64,000 nt of DNA from Kondoa malvinella (taxonomy: Eukaryota > Basidiomycota > Agaricostilbomycetes > Agaricostilbales > Kondoaceae). Every line of letters starts with the position of its first letter. Within the stretch, counting starts at the first letter, position 1. Made by a program: the position numbers and the translations under genes. Positions 45,483 through 57,412 of the stretch are shown here, in pieces. The DNA is taken from contig BCIM01000002.1 in NCBI GenBank assembly GCA_039545315.1, positions 399,369 through 463,368 on the forward strand, read 5' to 3'. Below the pieces are notes generated by a model. The model was not told the origin of the DNA, ran no database searches, and saw only the letters and a list, made by a program, of their open reading frames with translations.

Positions 45483-47840
45483 TTACAGCATCGCCAAACC
45501 ACCAGCGAGGGCTAGAAGACCAAGAGGTGCAGCTGAAGTCATGGCAGAAGATTCATCATCCGCAGTTGAGCTGACTTGCGCGTTGGTAACGCCAGTGTCT
45601 TGACCATTCCAGCAATAACGAGTGAAGCAAGTCTCGCACTGCACCATATCGATCAGCCATTTCCCTACGTGTTGACACAAAAGACTCACAGTGGATGATC
45701 TCGCAACACCAGCGCGTTCCCTAGCACGATCAAGAACAACGCAAGCCAAACAATCCGGCCATTGCTCATCCCTCGTTCCTTCAGCAGCGCTTTGATCCAC
45801 AATTCCCTTGTACGCATTCCTCTGCGCTTGATCAAGGAAAGAAGCAGCCTCCTCAACAGAGTAATCAAGTTTGATCGTGCTGGTACCAGTGCTGCCTTCT
45901 ACGCCTGGAAGAGGAGAATTAGGTAGGTAGATGACGAGTGGGACAGAAGTGTTTGCGTCGCAGCCAAAGACTGTTGGTCGGACGTTGAGGCCTTGATCCA
46001 CCCAGGTGGAAGCTTCGAGCGGTACTTGTGGGAATTGGAAAGATTCTGCTAGATCGGGTAATTGCGTGCGTTGGTATGTGGTGACCATGGCAGTTCCTGC
46101 AAGGTCGTCAGCTTGACGTCTACCGCGACGACAAAGCAACATACCGTTAGGGTAGTTCTGATCGGTATCGGCGGAACCGTCCATTGCCATAATGACATCC
46201 ACACCACGCGCTTGAGCCAACAAAGGCTGCAGTGGTATGTTTTCGCCGTTCAATCCACCATCTACTAGGTTGAGCACCCTAGAGTCGGCGCGGGCGAATT
46301 GACCTGGGTTGATGCCCTAAATTTTCCCCAAAAAAAATAACATCAGCTATGCTCCTTGAACGAAATGGACATTTGATGATACTCACCTGGAAAGGGTTAG
46401 GGTAAATAGCGACATCATTGTCATCGGACGTAAAGCTGTCCAACAATTTACTGAGGATGGACTGGAAAGCGGCCGAAGCGAAGCCATCGACTTGTCCTCC
46501 CAAAATACCGGTAAAGATAGCGTTGAACAAACTGGATGAAGTGCCAATGAGGAAACCAAAGTTGTCGAAACCTTCTACGCAGCGAGATGCGTCTACTGGT
46601 GATCCGCTGTCAATTTCGGTACCTAGGTAGGTGAGGTTGACGAAGGCGGAGAGGAAGGCGTCGTAGGATCCGAATTCCTGCACTACTGTCAGCACTTTGT
46701 TCAAGGATGAAGGGGAATTGACATACATATGGGTTGAATTCAAAGACGGTCTGGTTGAGCAAGACCAGCGCTTCAGTGAGCGGGTTACCCTGGACACTCT
46801 GGTTGTCCAAGACAGAGTCGGCGACGATGATTGGGAAAGGCATGTTGTGGTTGATGAATTCAGACTGATCCCGAATTTGGTCAAAGAGTAAAGCGGCAGA
46901 ATTGGCTCCATCATTGGCGCGATTAAAAAAGGCATCTTCTCCTGCTGCAGTGTTTGTGCCGAAATGGTAAGAGAGACCTCGGCCCCAAATCTGCAAACGA
47001 TGCAATCAGAATTGGTCTTCCGGTAGGAAGATCAGCTGAACATACGTCAGTAAGTGAAGCTGGACGTTTAATGAGCGATGACGTGAATCAAAGAAGGGGA
47101 GCACATACTGTTGAAGCCAGCTTGCTCCTTCAAGTCAACATCCGCTTGTAAATTATCATAATAATCACTGTTATCGAAAGGCGAAAGAAGACCACCAGGT
47201 AGGATAAGGTTGTACTGAAGTTGCCAACCAGGTGTCGAGTCTCCACCGAGCACCAATTCAGTGAAGGGAATACCATTATGTATCGCCCAACTTGACACCG
47301 CCCATGATCCGCCTGACAAGCCAGTAATGTAATTTGCGAGTTGTAGCAATCCACCAGTTCCCATTTGTTCGGCTGTGGTGTTACGCGAGTCGAAGCCAGA
47401 CATCATGCCCTACATGCTCATGAGCTCTGAAGCGCATTGGATGCATGTAGAAAAACTCACAGCTCCGTATAAAGCAGCACGATAACCACCACCCGATACA
47501 GCCATAGCTAGAGTTGGCCATGCAGAGGCATTACTGAAGGAAGAAGCGTCATAGCCAGTGTTGCGAGCGCCGAGGTATTGTTGCCACAGCGGCTCAGCCA
47601 CAGCTTTTCGTGCTTGGATATAAGCTTGTTCTCTGTACATAGGTCAGCGTGTTCAATGGTAGACGTGTCTCCCTAGACATACTGAGATGAAATTGTTTGG
47701 TTGCCTTGGGGTGTTGTACCGGCCAAACGAAAGAGTGTATCGGTTGCGGATGGACACTGAACAAAGCTAGGTGCGTAAGATCCAGAAGGTGCTTGGGCTG
47801 CGACCGAAGATAGCAGCAGTAATAGTGCGGCGGAGATCAT
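45483..47840 (-). CDS. PLB1: Phospholipase B / lysophospholipase, GPI-anchored
   Basis: It starts MISAALLLLLSSVAAQAPSG (signal peptide). The fungal PLB/cPLA2 core is intact: MAVSGGGYRAALYGA (oxyanion/Arg region), NYITGLSGGSWAVSSWAIHN (nucleophile Ser in GLSGGSW) and NLVDGGLNGENIPLQPLL (catalytic Asp). NHNMPFPIIVADS, NPYEFGSYD and the C-terminal Cys cluster (CLACVVLDRA, CETCFTRYCWNG) also match. Many N-glycosylation sites are present, and the end SSAMTSAAPLGLLALAGGLA is a GPI-anchor tail. The enzyme removes acyl chains from phospholipids and lysophospholipids at the cell surface, with known roles in nutrient release and, in some fungi, virulence. Length is normal and no catalytic residue is missing. 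Confidence 0.93.
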
Positions 47841-48906
47841 GTCCGGCGGTAATGCAAGACAAAATAACAAAGATGACGAGCGACCACGAGAGCAAAGAAG
47901 TAAGAAAACGAGTGTGAAGGACCCCCAACCAAGAAGAGATCTTCTGTCTTGCGTTGTGTGGTTGCGAGGCTGTTCGTGTACAAAATACAAGAGAATACAA
48001 GAGGAAAACAAGGCACATGTACAGCCGGCCGCCATCACATTAGTCATAGAGGAGTGGCTGCCGCTACCTCAACCCGCATAGCCTGCACAGCTCTATGGCG
48101 GCCATCATGCAATTGCTAAGCTGGAAGACATGAAACATGTACGACGTGAAACAATCGAAGATATCGAGAATGGCTCGGATCGGCGTCGGTAATACAGCAA
48201 ACTTGCGTCAAGATTATACCAGTGCAAGCGCTCTTGTACAAGCTGCAGCCTTTGAGAAATGATTCCTTTTGTAGCGGCTATGCTGTTCAAGCGAGGCAAT
48301 ACGCATCATCGATTCAGCGCCGCTCTCCGTTTGGTCGAGATCAGCTTGGACTACTGCGAGCGTGCTTTGATGTCTTTCTTTTCGCCTAGCACTAGTCATT
48401 CCTCTATCTAACGTCGAAGGACAATCGATGCACCCCAATATGCCTGGATCGCGACGACTCTCCGAGCATCAATCTTACTTGGCCTTCCGAATCAGCACGC
48501 TCATACCAAGTCAAAGGCTGCCCACTTCTTCAAACTTGATGACAAGGCGAATCTTTGGTTTTGTCCGCTTACAGTCTTTTTGCCCTCTGCAATACTTCAG
48601 CCTGTTGAAAGTGTCAGCGACAGTAGAATGCTGGGGCACATCAATATGGCGATTGGCAGTGCGTCTCGAATGATACACCAAGAGCTGTCTAGCGATATCC
48701 GTTCCATGGTTGACTCGGAGATCGGAATGATGGATACTTTCATGCAGGCAGCGTCATGTAGTCGAGGAATGAGCCATCAATGGCTAGACTACTAGTTTCT
48801 ATAACATCTAGACACTGAAAGAGACGAGACTACGCATGTCAGGGCATCACGTGAGCGAATTCGTCAAACAGAAAAAATAGCAAAGTGTTGGAGCAGACGA
48901 CCAACA
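47841..48906. other. Intergenic stretch with unresolved coding potential
   Basis: Over 1 kb between the start of phospholipase B and the start of the Utp8-like gene. On the minus strand, 48480-48760 is open and reads LHESIHHSDLRVNHGTDIAR, then DTFNRLKYCRGQKDCKRTK, and 48214-48430 reads RGMTSARRKERHQSTLAVVQ. On the plus strand 48580-48795 is also open. None has a clear start, splice pattern or family, so I leave it unassigned. A small spliced minus-strand gene is the likeliest if any. Confidence 0.3.
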
Positions 48907-51571
48907 ATGGAAGAAGCCTATGTGATAGCGCAAAACACGTCAGGTGCAGCATCTACATCCGCACTATCCTTCGCATCCGCCTCGACCGCGTTAGATCCAG
49001 AAACTTTGCTGCTCACAACCCAAGGCGATGGAATACACTTGACGGCTGTAGAAGACAGCACGCCGCTTTCCAGTCTTACTTTAGGACCTTCTACTCGTTT
49101 CGCTACACCTGCTGTAGCTCGAAGAAGGCCAAACAGCAAAGAATGCGATATTTGCTCTGGGGTGATGCATAAACCTGAAATTTGGCATTGGCGGGCAGAG
49201 ATGAAAGGGGACTCTACATTTGCTAAAGAGCCAGAGAAGCGTGTCAAGAAGGTCAGCTTGATTGCTCTGCTGTTCTCTAGATGTCGAGCTTAGTGAGTTG
49301 CAAAAAAGGTCGAAAAACCGCTCATCGCTCTCACTGCCCTGGACGGCGCATCAACAGCCGCATTCGCTACTTTATCATCTACTGGAACAATATCAATTCT
49401 GGATGATACCCTCAACGAACTCGCAAAGCTTTCTGAAGAACAGTCAGATACCACGAGCACCTTGTCCGGCAGGCTAGAAGCACATCGTTCAGCTGGCAGC
49501 AGCTCTTTGATGCTTGTTGCAACTCGGTTTCGTGGTTTCTCAACGAACGTCCAAGCAAGCGGGAAGAAATCAAAACCTCGAAAGTCGAAGCCTCCAGTAG
49601 AAGAGTTCGCTCGAGCTGCCAGTCTACAAATCATCTCTTATGAAGGCAACTCAATACGGAATATAGCCAATGTTGTGTTGCCAGAAGCAGACATTATCGA
49701 CCTTTCCTACTCCCACCATGCGCGTCTGATCTCCGTACTTTGCGCTTCCGGCATATGGCAAGTATATACTCTGTCACCTTCAAATGAGCTGGTTCCTCTA
49801 CGGCAATTACAACTATCCTCGTCCTACATTACCTTTAATCAGCCAGAACCGTCGCAAGCTCGATCTGGTCACCTTCTCGCGCTTCACGACAGCTTTGTCC
49901 TCCTCGCAGCGGCTCAGAAATCGGTTGCCGAGAAGGCTTCGCTATCAATATGGGATCTTCGTTTTGGCGTCCCCGTATGCGTGTCTGAAACCAATCTGAC
50001 TGCCAAATTCGAAGACATCTGTTTGTCCAAGTTATCATCCTCGCTGGCCGCTATCACCCACAAGACTTCTTCTCACGCTCGCGCATACGGTCTACCTCTT
50101 ACTCTACCTGCCGCATCGACTCTGTCCCTGGTAGTTGGCAAGCAAGCTCTCGCAGCACCTTTCCTTGTCAAGAGAGATCCAGCAGAAGAAGCAGCCGAAG
50201 AAGAACGAAAGCGAAAGCTAGGCATCCATCCTCTCTCCTCTGAAGCGAAACAACAACTCCTGGCTGATTCAGCAGCTTCTCGTCAAACCCTATTGTCCAC
50301 TATCAGAAATGATCCAACCCTCAATGTTGACGATTTGTTTGAAGAGTGGGTCAACAAGGAAACAGCGAGGAAAGAAGTATATCTAGCGGCCAAGGATGAA
50401 ATTCGGGCGGCCGCGTATACAGCAAGAAGCGAGAGGAAAGCCGCTTTGCATCCTGAACCCACGGGTACCAACAAAAACAATATCAAAAAGTCAAAATTGA
50501 AGTGGAAACCGGCTGAAGGCGCGGCCGCGGCTAATGATGCGATCAGGATACCAACCTATGCTGCTGGTCTGGCTGATTTGGAGTTGAGTGATGATGAAAA
50601 GGAAAGACCGCGTGTGGCTCGTGGCAGGGCTCAGGAATTGCAGGAGGAGCCAGACTCGGCCAGTGAGAAAGAGGAGAGGCAGCCGAAAAAACGTATGACC
50701 GAGCGGTTCTCCTTCTCTTTACTTGCTGTGAAAGTGAGCACTCTCTTCCCCTCTGATTTTTGTAACAGCACTGACGATAAGCAGCCTACCCTCCCCGTGA
50801 ACTTCGTCTCTCGAATGTTGGTATTGTGCTTGGACGATGCACGCAAGAACAAACGACCGATCAAGACTCTACGATATCTGCTCGAAAGAGGAGTGGTCTC
50901 AGACAATGCAGTACCTGGCGGTGTGACAGTTTCTCTGCAGAAAGCCCAACTCTGGGTTAGTCGTTTCCTATTGGTACATTCCTTGCTGATCTCGCAAACA
51001 GCCACTCGTGTCTATCGCTCTCAGCATGATTGTCAACATTCCTGAGGATGTCGTCATCAATCTACTAGCTCAGATAGCTCAAAGGTCGATTTCTCGCCAG
51101 CAAAAAGCTCAGGAATTTGCGCGCTTGTTAACCAAAGTGGTCGAATATCCCATGTCGGCGAGAGAGCTTCGTCGCGCTTTGGCGGCGAACCTTAGTCTCT
51201 CGGATACAAGGCACGCGATACAACGTATGCAAAGATGGATCGAGTATTGGAACGAGCCGATATCGCAGCCCAAGTTTTACGTTCCAGAATTGTCAAACAT
51301 CCTTACCTTCCTCGCCGCTTTGGTCGATGCACATTTCGTCAATCTACTACAAGACCGGGCCGCGTATGAGGCTTTGCAACAGCTTACCCGTCGACTGACG
51401 GAAACGTCCGAAATTAATGAAGATCTTCTGCTGCTGAAAGGACCGCTCGACAACGTCGAGCGAGAGCATGGCAAGCTTTGCAGACCTTTGACGGATGCTG
51501 AAGTCGCTCGCCAACGTCTTGAAGAGGAACAAGTGCTAGGGACGTACAGTCTGGACGTATTTGAGGTGTGA
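48907..51571 (+). CDS. Probable Utp8/NOL11-like nucleolar t-UTP protein
   Basis: Four-exon gene starting MEEAYVIAQNTSGAASTSAL. The N-terminal half looks like a WD-type beta propeller (LLLTTQGDGIHLTAVED, then FATLSSTGTISILDDTL, then SYSHHARLISVLCASGIWQV, then SLSIWDLRFGVPV). A charged linker rich in Lys/Glu follows (EEAAEEERKRKLGIHPLSSE, KNNIKKSKLKWKP). The C-terminal half is helical (LPVNFVSRMLVLCLDDARKN, then RPIKTLRYLLERGVV, then ALSMIVNIPEDVVINLLAQI). This propeller-linker-helical layout and length fit Utp8/NOL11 of the small-subunit processome, which couples rDNA transcription to pre-rRNA processing. Sequence identity in this family is low, so the name is a best guess. The gene itself is sound. 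Confidence 0.6.
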
Positions 51572-51709
51572 TGCCCACCTAAGGGTTTGGTGTATCAGTG
51601 CAGTATGTCTGTACATGGCTTGCAATACAGTGATGATGCAGTAGCAGTTGCGATGCTATCTTTACTCGATGTGTTGGGTATAACTATACTGGAATGTGCA
51701 CAGAAAGTC

Positions 51710-54700
51710 TTATTCGCCGAATACCTGCCAAGAGAGTCAAAAAGTATCCAAGCAGTGTCGTGAGATGTACTCACTGCTTCCACCTCATCAACTGCTGGAC
51801 CAGAATGCGGACTCGACGGCGCAGGACCATACTCAATGTCTTCAGCTGGCATAATTTCGTTATCTTCGTCTGCCATCGATTGCAGAACAGGTCGTAGCGC
51901 CGGCGAAATGGGTTCAGAACTTCCCCTGCGCGGTCGTGGTGATCTTGGCGAGCCTCCATGCGCAGCAAGGTCTCGTTCTTCCTCCAAAGCGTGAATGATG
52001 TCTGGGCTCATATCCGCCCATTGATCTCGACTTTGCATCATACCATCGTCACTTCCTGCATCGCTATCAGATGCTTCCGAGTCGCTGAAGCTGAGGTAAC
52101 CAATGCTGCCGACGCTTTCCGAATCGCTAATATCGTCTGCTTCTCCCAGAATTTCGCCAAGCCGAGACCATGCGCTTTCTGCTTGCTCGCCGCTGCCTTC
52201 TGGGAAGAGCGAAGGTACGCCATTGGCGTCTACCGAGTATCTTGGTGTCAAGATGTCGCCCAGAATCATTTCGTAATCTTCCAGATAGCCGTCTGACGAG
52301 ATGCCGTATTTGTTTCGCTCGAACGCATCTTGTCCATAGGTTTTGATGGAACGCGCTGGAGGGAAGCTCTCTTCAAGACCAAAGTTGACTGAGGGCGATT
52401 CAGGCTGTTGACCGTTGTCCTGGCTATTCTGAGCATGACTGGAAGATCTGCGGTGTATCAGAGGAGCGTAGGCCGAGTAGTGCTTTTGATTGAAGAATTT
52501 GACGAGTCCTCGAAGTGCTTGCTCATTGGACTGGGATGCAAGGTTAGCTGGCCGTTCAAGCGACGCTTCACTATCTCTCACCAGCGAGTCTTCCACATCG
52601 CCATCGATATCATTTGTGGTCAGCCACTCGTCGTGAAGATCTGGCCGACAATTAAGGTATATTGCAGTGATGACCTTCATGTTCGCTAGAGGAACTCGTC
52701 AGTGAATTGATAGGACTCCAGGCTGAGTACTGCTCACACTGGCGCCATTTCCGCCCGCAATACGGCACTTGACTCTTGATGGCCTTTAGTGCATACAATT
52801 GTAGCAGAGGATGCGAGACTTTCAGTATGCGTTTCAGTATAGCCTGAACGATGCATGAGAATCTGCAGAATAGAGCTAGGCCGGACTTACCGAACTCTTG
52901 TACTGCACGAGTAGGAGGACACGGTGAAGCTTGCGCTTTGTGAGCTTTTGCAAGATGTGTAAAAAGTTGATGACGGAGAAGAAAGACCGTGAAGAGAACT
53001 CATGAATCATTTCTACTTCGCCATCGTCCGTTTTGCCGTTCGCGGGTAAGGGAGAGACTTGTGGTCGACTAGATATCTCTTCACCTGGTCGAGGAGGAGG
53101 GTTCATCGAGCCATACAATGTGCAATATCGGAAGAAGCTGAAATTAGCTGATCAGCTGGGTCGGGCCATATCAGCAAGCGACGTACTTGAGATGTTCGAC
53201 CTCGTTCCGAATTCGTACTTGATTGGAAACTTCTTGCAGACCGAAAAGCTTTAGTATAAGCAGTAGGCAATTCGAGTCGACCAGCAGCTGAGCGAAATAG
53301 TGGAATTTCATGACGTCTGCACAAGGTTAGCTTGAAATGCTACGAACAGCCATTCCAGCTTACGAGAGGTCTTGAGCCATTTTAAAGTCAGGATGATGAT
53401 AGCCGAAACCGATTTTGACGTTATCTCACGATGCCGTATGATATCGGTTTCTTCTGTGCTCAACTCCGGTGGGGGTTCATCTATATCGATTCAGCGACAG
53501 TCTGAATAGCATGGGTACAGTCTAGTTACCTTCAGCGGTAGGAGGGAGGTTGTTCAGGTTGTTATTTGCAGTCACAGTAGCCAACAGCAGCTTCAGCAAG
53601 ACAATGACGGCGCTTTGCATGTTTGGGAGGATAGCTCGCTGAGTCAGGCGTTGGGTCAGCCAATGATCTCAGTGATGCGATGAACCTCACATAGATGATT
53701 TCGGTCCGTTGCAACCGCTTGACATCCTGTATCCGCTGCTTCAGCTTTTTCATCTCTCCAAAGCTAGCATCTCCCATAGCATCGCAATCCGACTGTAATT
53801 TTGCCTCGTAGTCATACAGCATCTGCAACGGATCAGCCTTCTCTTCCTCCTCTTCCACTTCACCGCCCAAATTCAGCGAGGCGATCCTTTCTTCCAGCGA
53901 CAAAGCCTCAGCAGCCATCTTTTCCGGACTCTCTCCTACACCCGTCTCGTCCGCTATGCATTCTTCTCGGACTTTGACCGTCTGCCAGAGATCTGTGCTG
54001 ATTCGTATATTTTGTCGATAGAGTTCGCCAGCTTCGTCTATGCTTTGAGGAACGTAGCGATCTTTCCCTGATTTACCTGATGAGCCTGATCCGATGGTCC
54101 AATTGACCCGCGAGAAAGGAAGGACAAAAGGTCGATTCTGGTCGGTCTGGAATTGCTGCTTCTTTGGTTTCATATTTGGTGAAGGAGGAGGTGAAGGAGC
54201 AGGTGTAGCAGGCATAGGCTGCTGAGCTGGTCTTTGCTGATCTTGAGCGGGATGGGAATCTGATGCTGGATGGTCGTGATGGTCGTGATCGTGATATGGG
54301 TACAAAGGACGCAGAGGTGTAGGTGCGGAGGCTGCGGATATTTGATCTAGGGTAATCTCTGAAATGGGTGCTTCTAAAACGGGTGGTTGGTATGTTGGGT
54401 ATTTTGCAATGATCTCTTGACGGAATTGCTGTAAATCAGACGGCGAGACTTTGGTATAAACTGCGGATCGGAGTTCAGAGTGACAGCCTGAAGAAGCTAT
54501 AGAGCACGTACGTTTTCTGGTTTTCGGCGGATCAGGCTTCAGGCCTTCGATCTGGCGAACAAGCGCTTTAACACGAGATATGTCTTTGTGACCGCCAAGA
54601 CACGCTAGAAGAGACTTCCACACAAGCAGGAGTAGCTGTCACGCAAGATCAGCAAAGCGATCGACTCGTCAGCCTGTAAAATATACCTTCTTGACAGGAT

Positions 54701-55957
54701 ATCCTTTCGCATTCTTCTCGCGCAGATTCGCGACGAGCCCAAAGAGGTATATCGGCAATGGAGGCGCAAGATTCACTAGTCCAGCTCAGTATAGCCCACT
54801 GAAGAATGGTAACTTGACTCACTAAGCTCTTCAGCGAAATCATCGTCCCCACGAAAGATCTCGACCATGAAATACAAAGTGCCCAAATGAATGGCGATCT
54901 CTCCATTGATTTCTTCTAAGAATTCTTGTCTTTCTTTGAGGCTTGGGAAACCAGGTTGATCAGAAACGCTATCATCCGGTACAGCTCTATTGAAGTACTT
55001 AGCAGGAACCAGATGACTAAATTAGCTTACTCACGAGACAACATTCCATCTCCCACTGGCGCTTCTCAAAGCATCATACACAGTTTGCACGGCGCCCAAT
55101 TCACGAATGAGAGTACAATTCCGTAAGATGAGTCGAAGTTGCTCGTCAGGCGAATAAGTATACATAGGTGTCCCTTGAACGAGATAGTTCAGTCTTCTGG
55201 CAGCTTCAAAGCGCCGTTCCGCGTCTTTGTGTTCCAAGTGTTCGAGGGTAGTGCGGATGAAGGATTTCTTGATATTGTCTGGCTGTGTGACTGCATCAGA
55301 GCAAGTACGACAACACCGAACGTAGTACTTACAGCATTCGGCCAGTCTATCATACTGATCAGCAGGAGCAGCTAGACAATGCGCATGTGTTTACCTTGAT
55401 CACAAAGCGGTTCCCAACCTCTCTGCCAGCTCTCTTTGCCCTCTGCGAGCGCGCCTGGTATCTCTACATACCTGTAACCTGCTATTAAGAAGCGCCATAG
55501 TCGGAGTGAAAGGACGAACGAGAAGAACTCCTCCAGCTCGTCTCTTGTAGGTGATGAATCCGCATGATGGTACGAGTATTCATATTGCTGTCAACGCATC
55601 AGCCCACACATACTGACCATACTATATGATCAAGCTCACCTTAGGCTTAGGAAATTGGGCTACCATTCCTCTGAGTGCACCCAGAGATAGCGAATCTGTC
55701 GGATTGTTGGTGACTACATCTGCAGAAGGAGGGGGGATGTGCAAAACAGGACCAGGTCTCGGGTTTTGTGGATCAACTACAGGTTCAGCAGGAGGAGGAG
55801 GAGGTGCATCTGCAGTCTTTACTTCATTCGCTTGCAATGCTTTGGCGAATTCTGCTTCTGCTGATGGAATTGGATGACCGGCTTCGGCTACGCTGCTACT
55901 GATGGTCGTGACGCTGGGCGCGACGGGCTCTACTTGAGGTAGCGCTTCTTCTGCCAT
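51710..55957 (-). CDS. FAR11: STRIPAK subunit Far11/STRIP (N1221/DUF3402 family)
   Basis: Multi-exon gene starting MAEEALPQVEPVAPSVTTIS. The N1221-type region includes LGALRGMVAQFPKPK, then YSYHHADSSPTRDELEEFFS, then FVLSLRLWRFLIAGYRYVEI, then DAERRFEAARRLNYLVQGTP and NCTLIRELGAVQTVYDALRS. The DUF3402-type C-terminal region ends with MKVITAIYLNCRPDLHDEW and QALRGLVKFFNQKHY. A disordered Ser/Asp-rich tail (SDSEASDSDAGSDDG, RPRRGSSEPISPALRP) closes it, and a last intron leaves only a few codons before the stop at 51710. STRIP/Far11 anchors the STRIPAK (PP2A-striatin-kinase) complex, which in fungi controls mating, cell fusion and growth. The middle exons (53100-53600) are the least certain. Confidence 0.85.
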
Positions 55958-56397
55958 TGCAGATCATGGATGACAAGCAAAGACGTGACAAATATTGTTT
56001 ATGCACATGCCTAGTAAGTGCTTATTCCTGTATACAGAGCTCTGCAGCATATCCTGCAGTATAAGATCTCTTCCTTCTCCGCGTCTTGGACTTCAATTGC
56101 TGAATTGCAGACTACAGCTTCAACCGGACCGATGTGCTTGTTTGTACAGCAGCATGACCCTCAGGACCAGTATGACATGACAGTGATCTTGACGTGCCTA
56201 TTGAGAGAGATCAAAGATAGTCAGGTATGCGAGCATCAGCAATTTGAGGGAACTGACAAGCCAACAATGTCTGCGATGCTTAAGCACCGTGTGCATCTTG
56301 CTGCGTTTGAATGAGCTAGCCCAAATAGAGACCTCTACCGATGCGTGATAGTCAGTACCATTCAGCGAGTGAACTGGCGGATGACCCACTGAAACGG
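55958..56397. other. Intergenic stretch of about 440 bp
   Basis: Promoter of Far11/STRIP and 3' flank of METTL5. Overlapping plus-strand frames (about 60 and 98 codons) have no motif or splice support. Confidence 0.4.
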
Positions 56398-57347
56398 CTA
56401 TTGCTCCACAACCCGTTCAAAGCGTATGAAATCCACTTCTATATCCTTTGTAGTCTGCTTGTGAAAGCGCATCGTCTTTGGCAGGTCATACTAGTGACAA
56501 TGGATCAGAGAACGTCAATACGAGGTAATGAGAACGTACTCTCATCTGAGCCACTACTTGAGCTTCAAACCCGAAATTCTTTGCTCGTTTTAAAACATGA
56601 GCGCGAGTTGATGATTTATGTAGCGCTGCGAGTCTATCTTCGAACCTATCACTCGAGAGCGAAGGCTGAAGCAGGAACTCACAGTAGACTGCGGTAGTAG
56701 CTATCTGTGCAATGATCAGCCGCAAGCGGCGTGTAATAAGATGAAGCGTACTTGACAAGCCCGCTCAAGGAAGACCATATCGATATTGGGCGTTTTAGTC
56801 CCTGTTATAGGATGAGCGACATTCTGAGCAGCCTTTATGCGACTGACCGAAAGGAGGATCTAGACACGCTTCAATAGAGCCTGTAGTACAGCAAGACGAG
56901 CTCACTCATGATGACTGTATCAAACTTGCCAACAAGATTCTCGAGCACGCTAGGTTGATCAAGCGGAGTGACTTTCGCCTGAAGCAAATCAATCTCTTGC
57001 TCCAATTCCATCTCGATGAGGTTCTCTTTAGCCGTTTCGAGGGCCGCATCGTCCAGATCAACGCCCATGACATGCCTTCAAAAAAGCAAGGTAAACGAAA
57101 TGCTTGAACAAAGAAGACAGCAAGAAACGAACGCGGCTCCCATGATACGAGCAGCTATGCCCAAGACACATGTCCCGCATCCCAAATCAAGCACACAGCG
57201 ATCTTCAATGTCACCAAATTGATTCGAAGCGGAAAACAACATTTGACTGGCCAAGTGAGCAGAAGTAACATATTGCTCCAAGGAACTGTTGGGCGTCGTA
57301 AAACCCTTTAGGCTCTGTAGTTCGCTTTGTAGTTCTTTCAATCGCAT
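56398..57347 (-). CDS. METTL5: METTL5-type rRNA N6-adenine methyltransferase
   Basis: Intron-rich gene. The exons read MRLKELQSELQSLKGF, LEQYVTSAHLASQMLFSA, the SAM-binding CVLDLGCGTCVLGIAARIMG, then VMGVDLDDAALETAKENLIE, FDTVIM and NPPFGTKT (the catalytic NPPF motif), NIDMVFLERA, AVYSLHKSSTRAHVLKRAKN and DIEVDFIRFERVVEQ. METTL5 with TRMT112 methylates one adenine of 18S rRNA. The NPPFG motif is assembled from three exons, the middle one only 12 nt long (56848-56859), with good GT-AG signals on both sides. The protein is of normal length, with all class I methyltransferase motifs present. It is transcribed divergently from the nucleoporin gene. Confidence 0.93.
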
Positions 57348-57412
57348 TTTGTCGTGGCTCGCACAGGACAGGACAAATCTTGCACCGAAGCAGCGGACAG
57401 CCAAACGTCCCA
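57348..57412. promoter_or_regulatory. 65-bp divergent promoter between METTL5 and Nup160
   Basis: Only 65 bp separate the two start codons, so both 5' UTRs and any core promoter must be packed here or overlap the opposite gene. No clear TATA box is seen. Confidence 0.5.
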
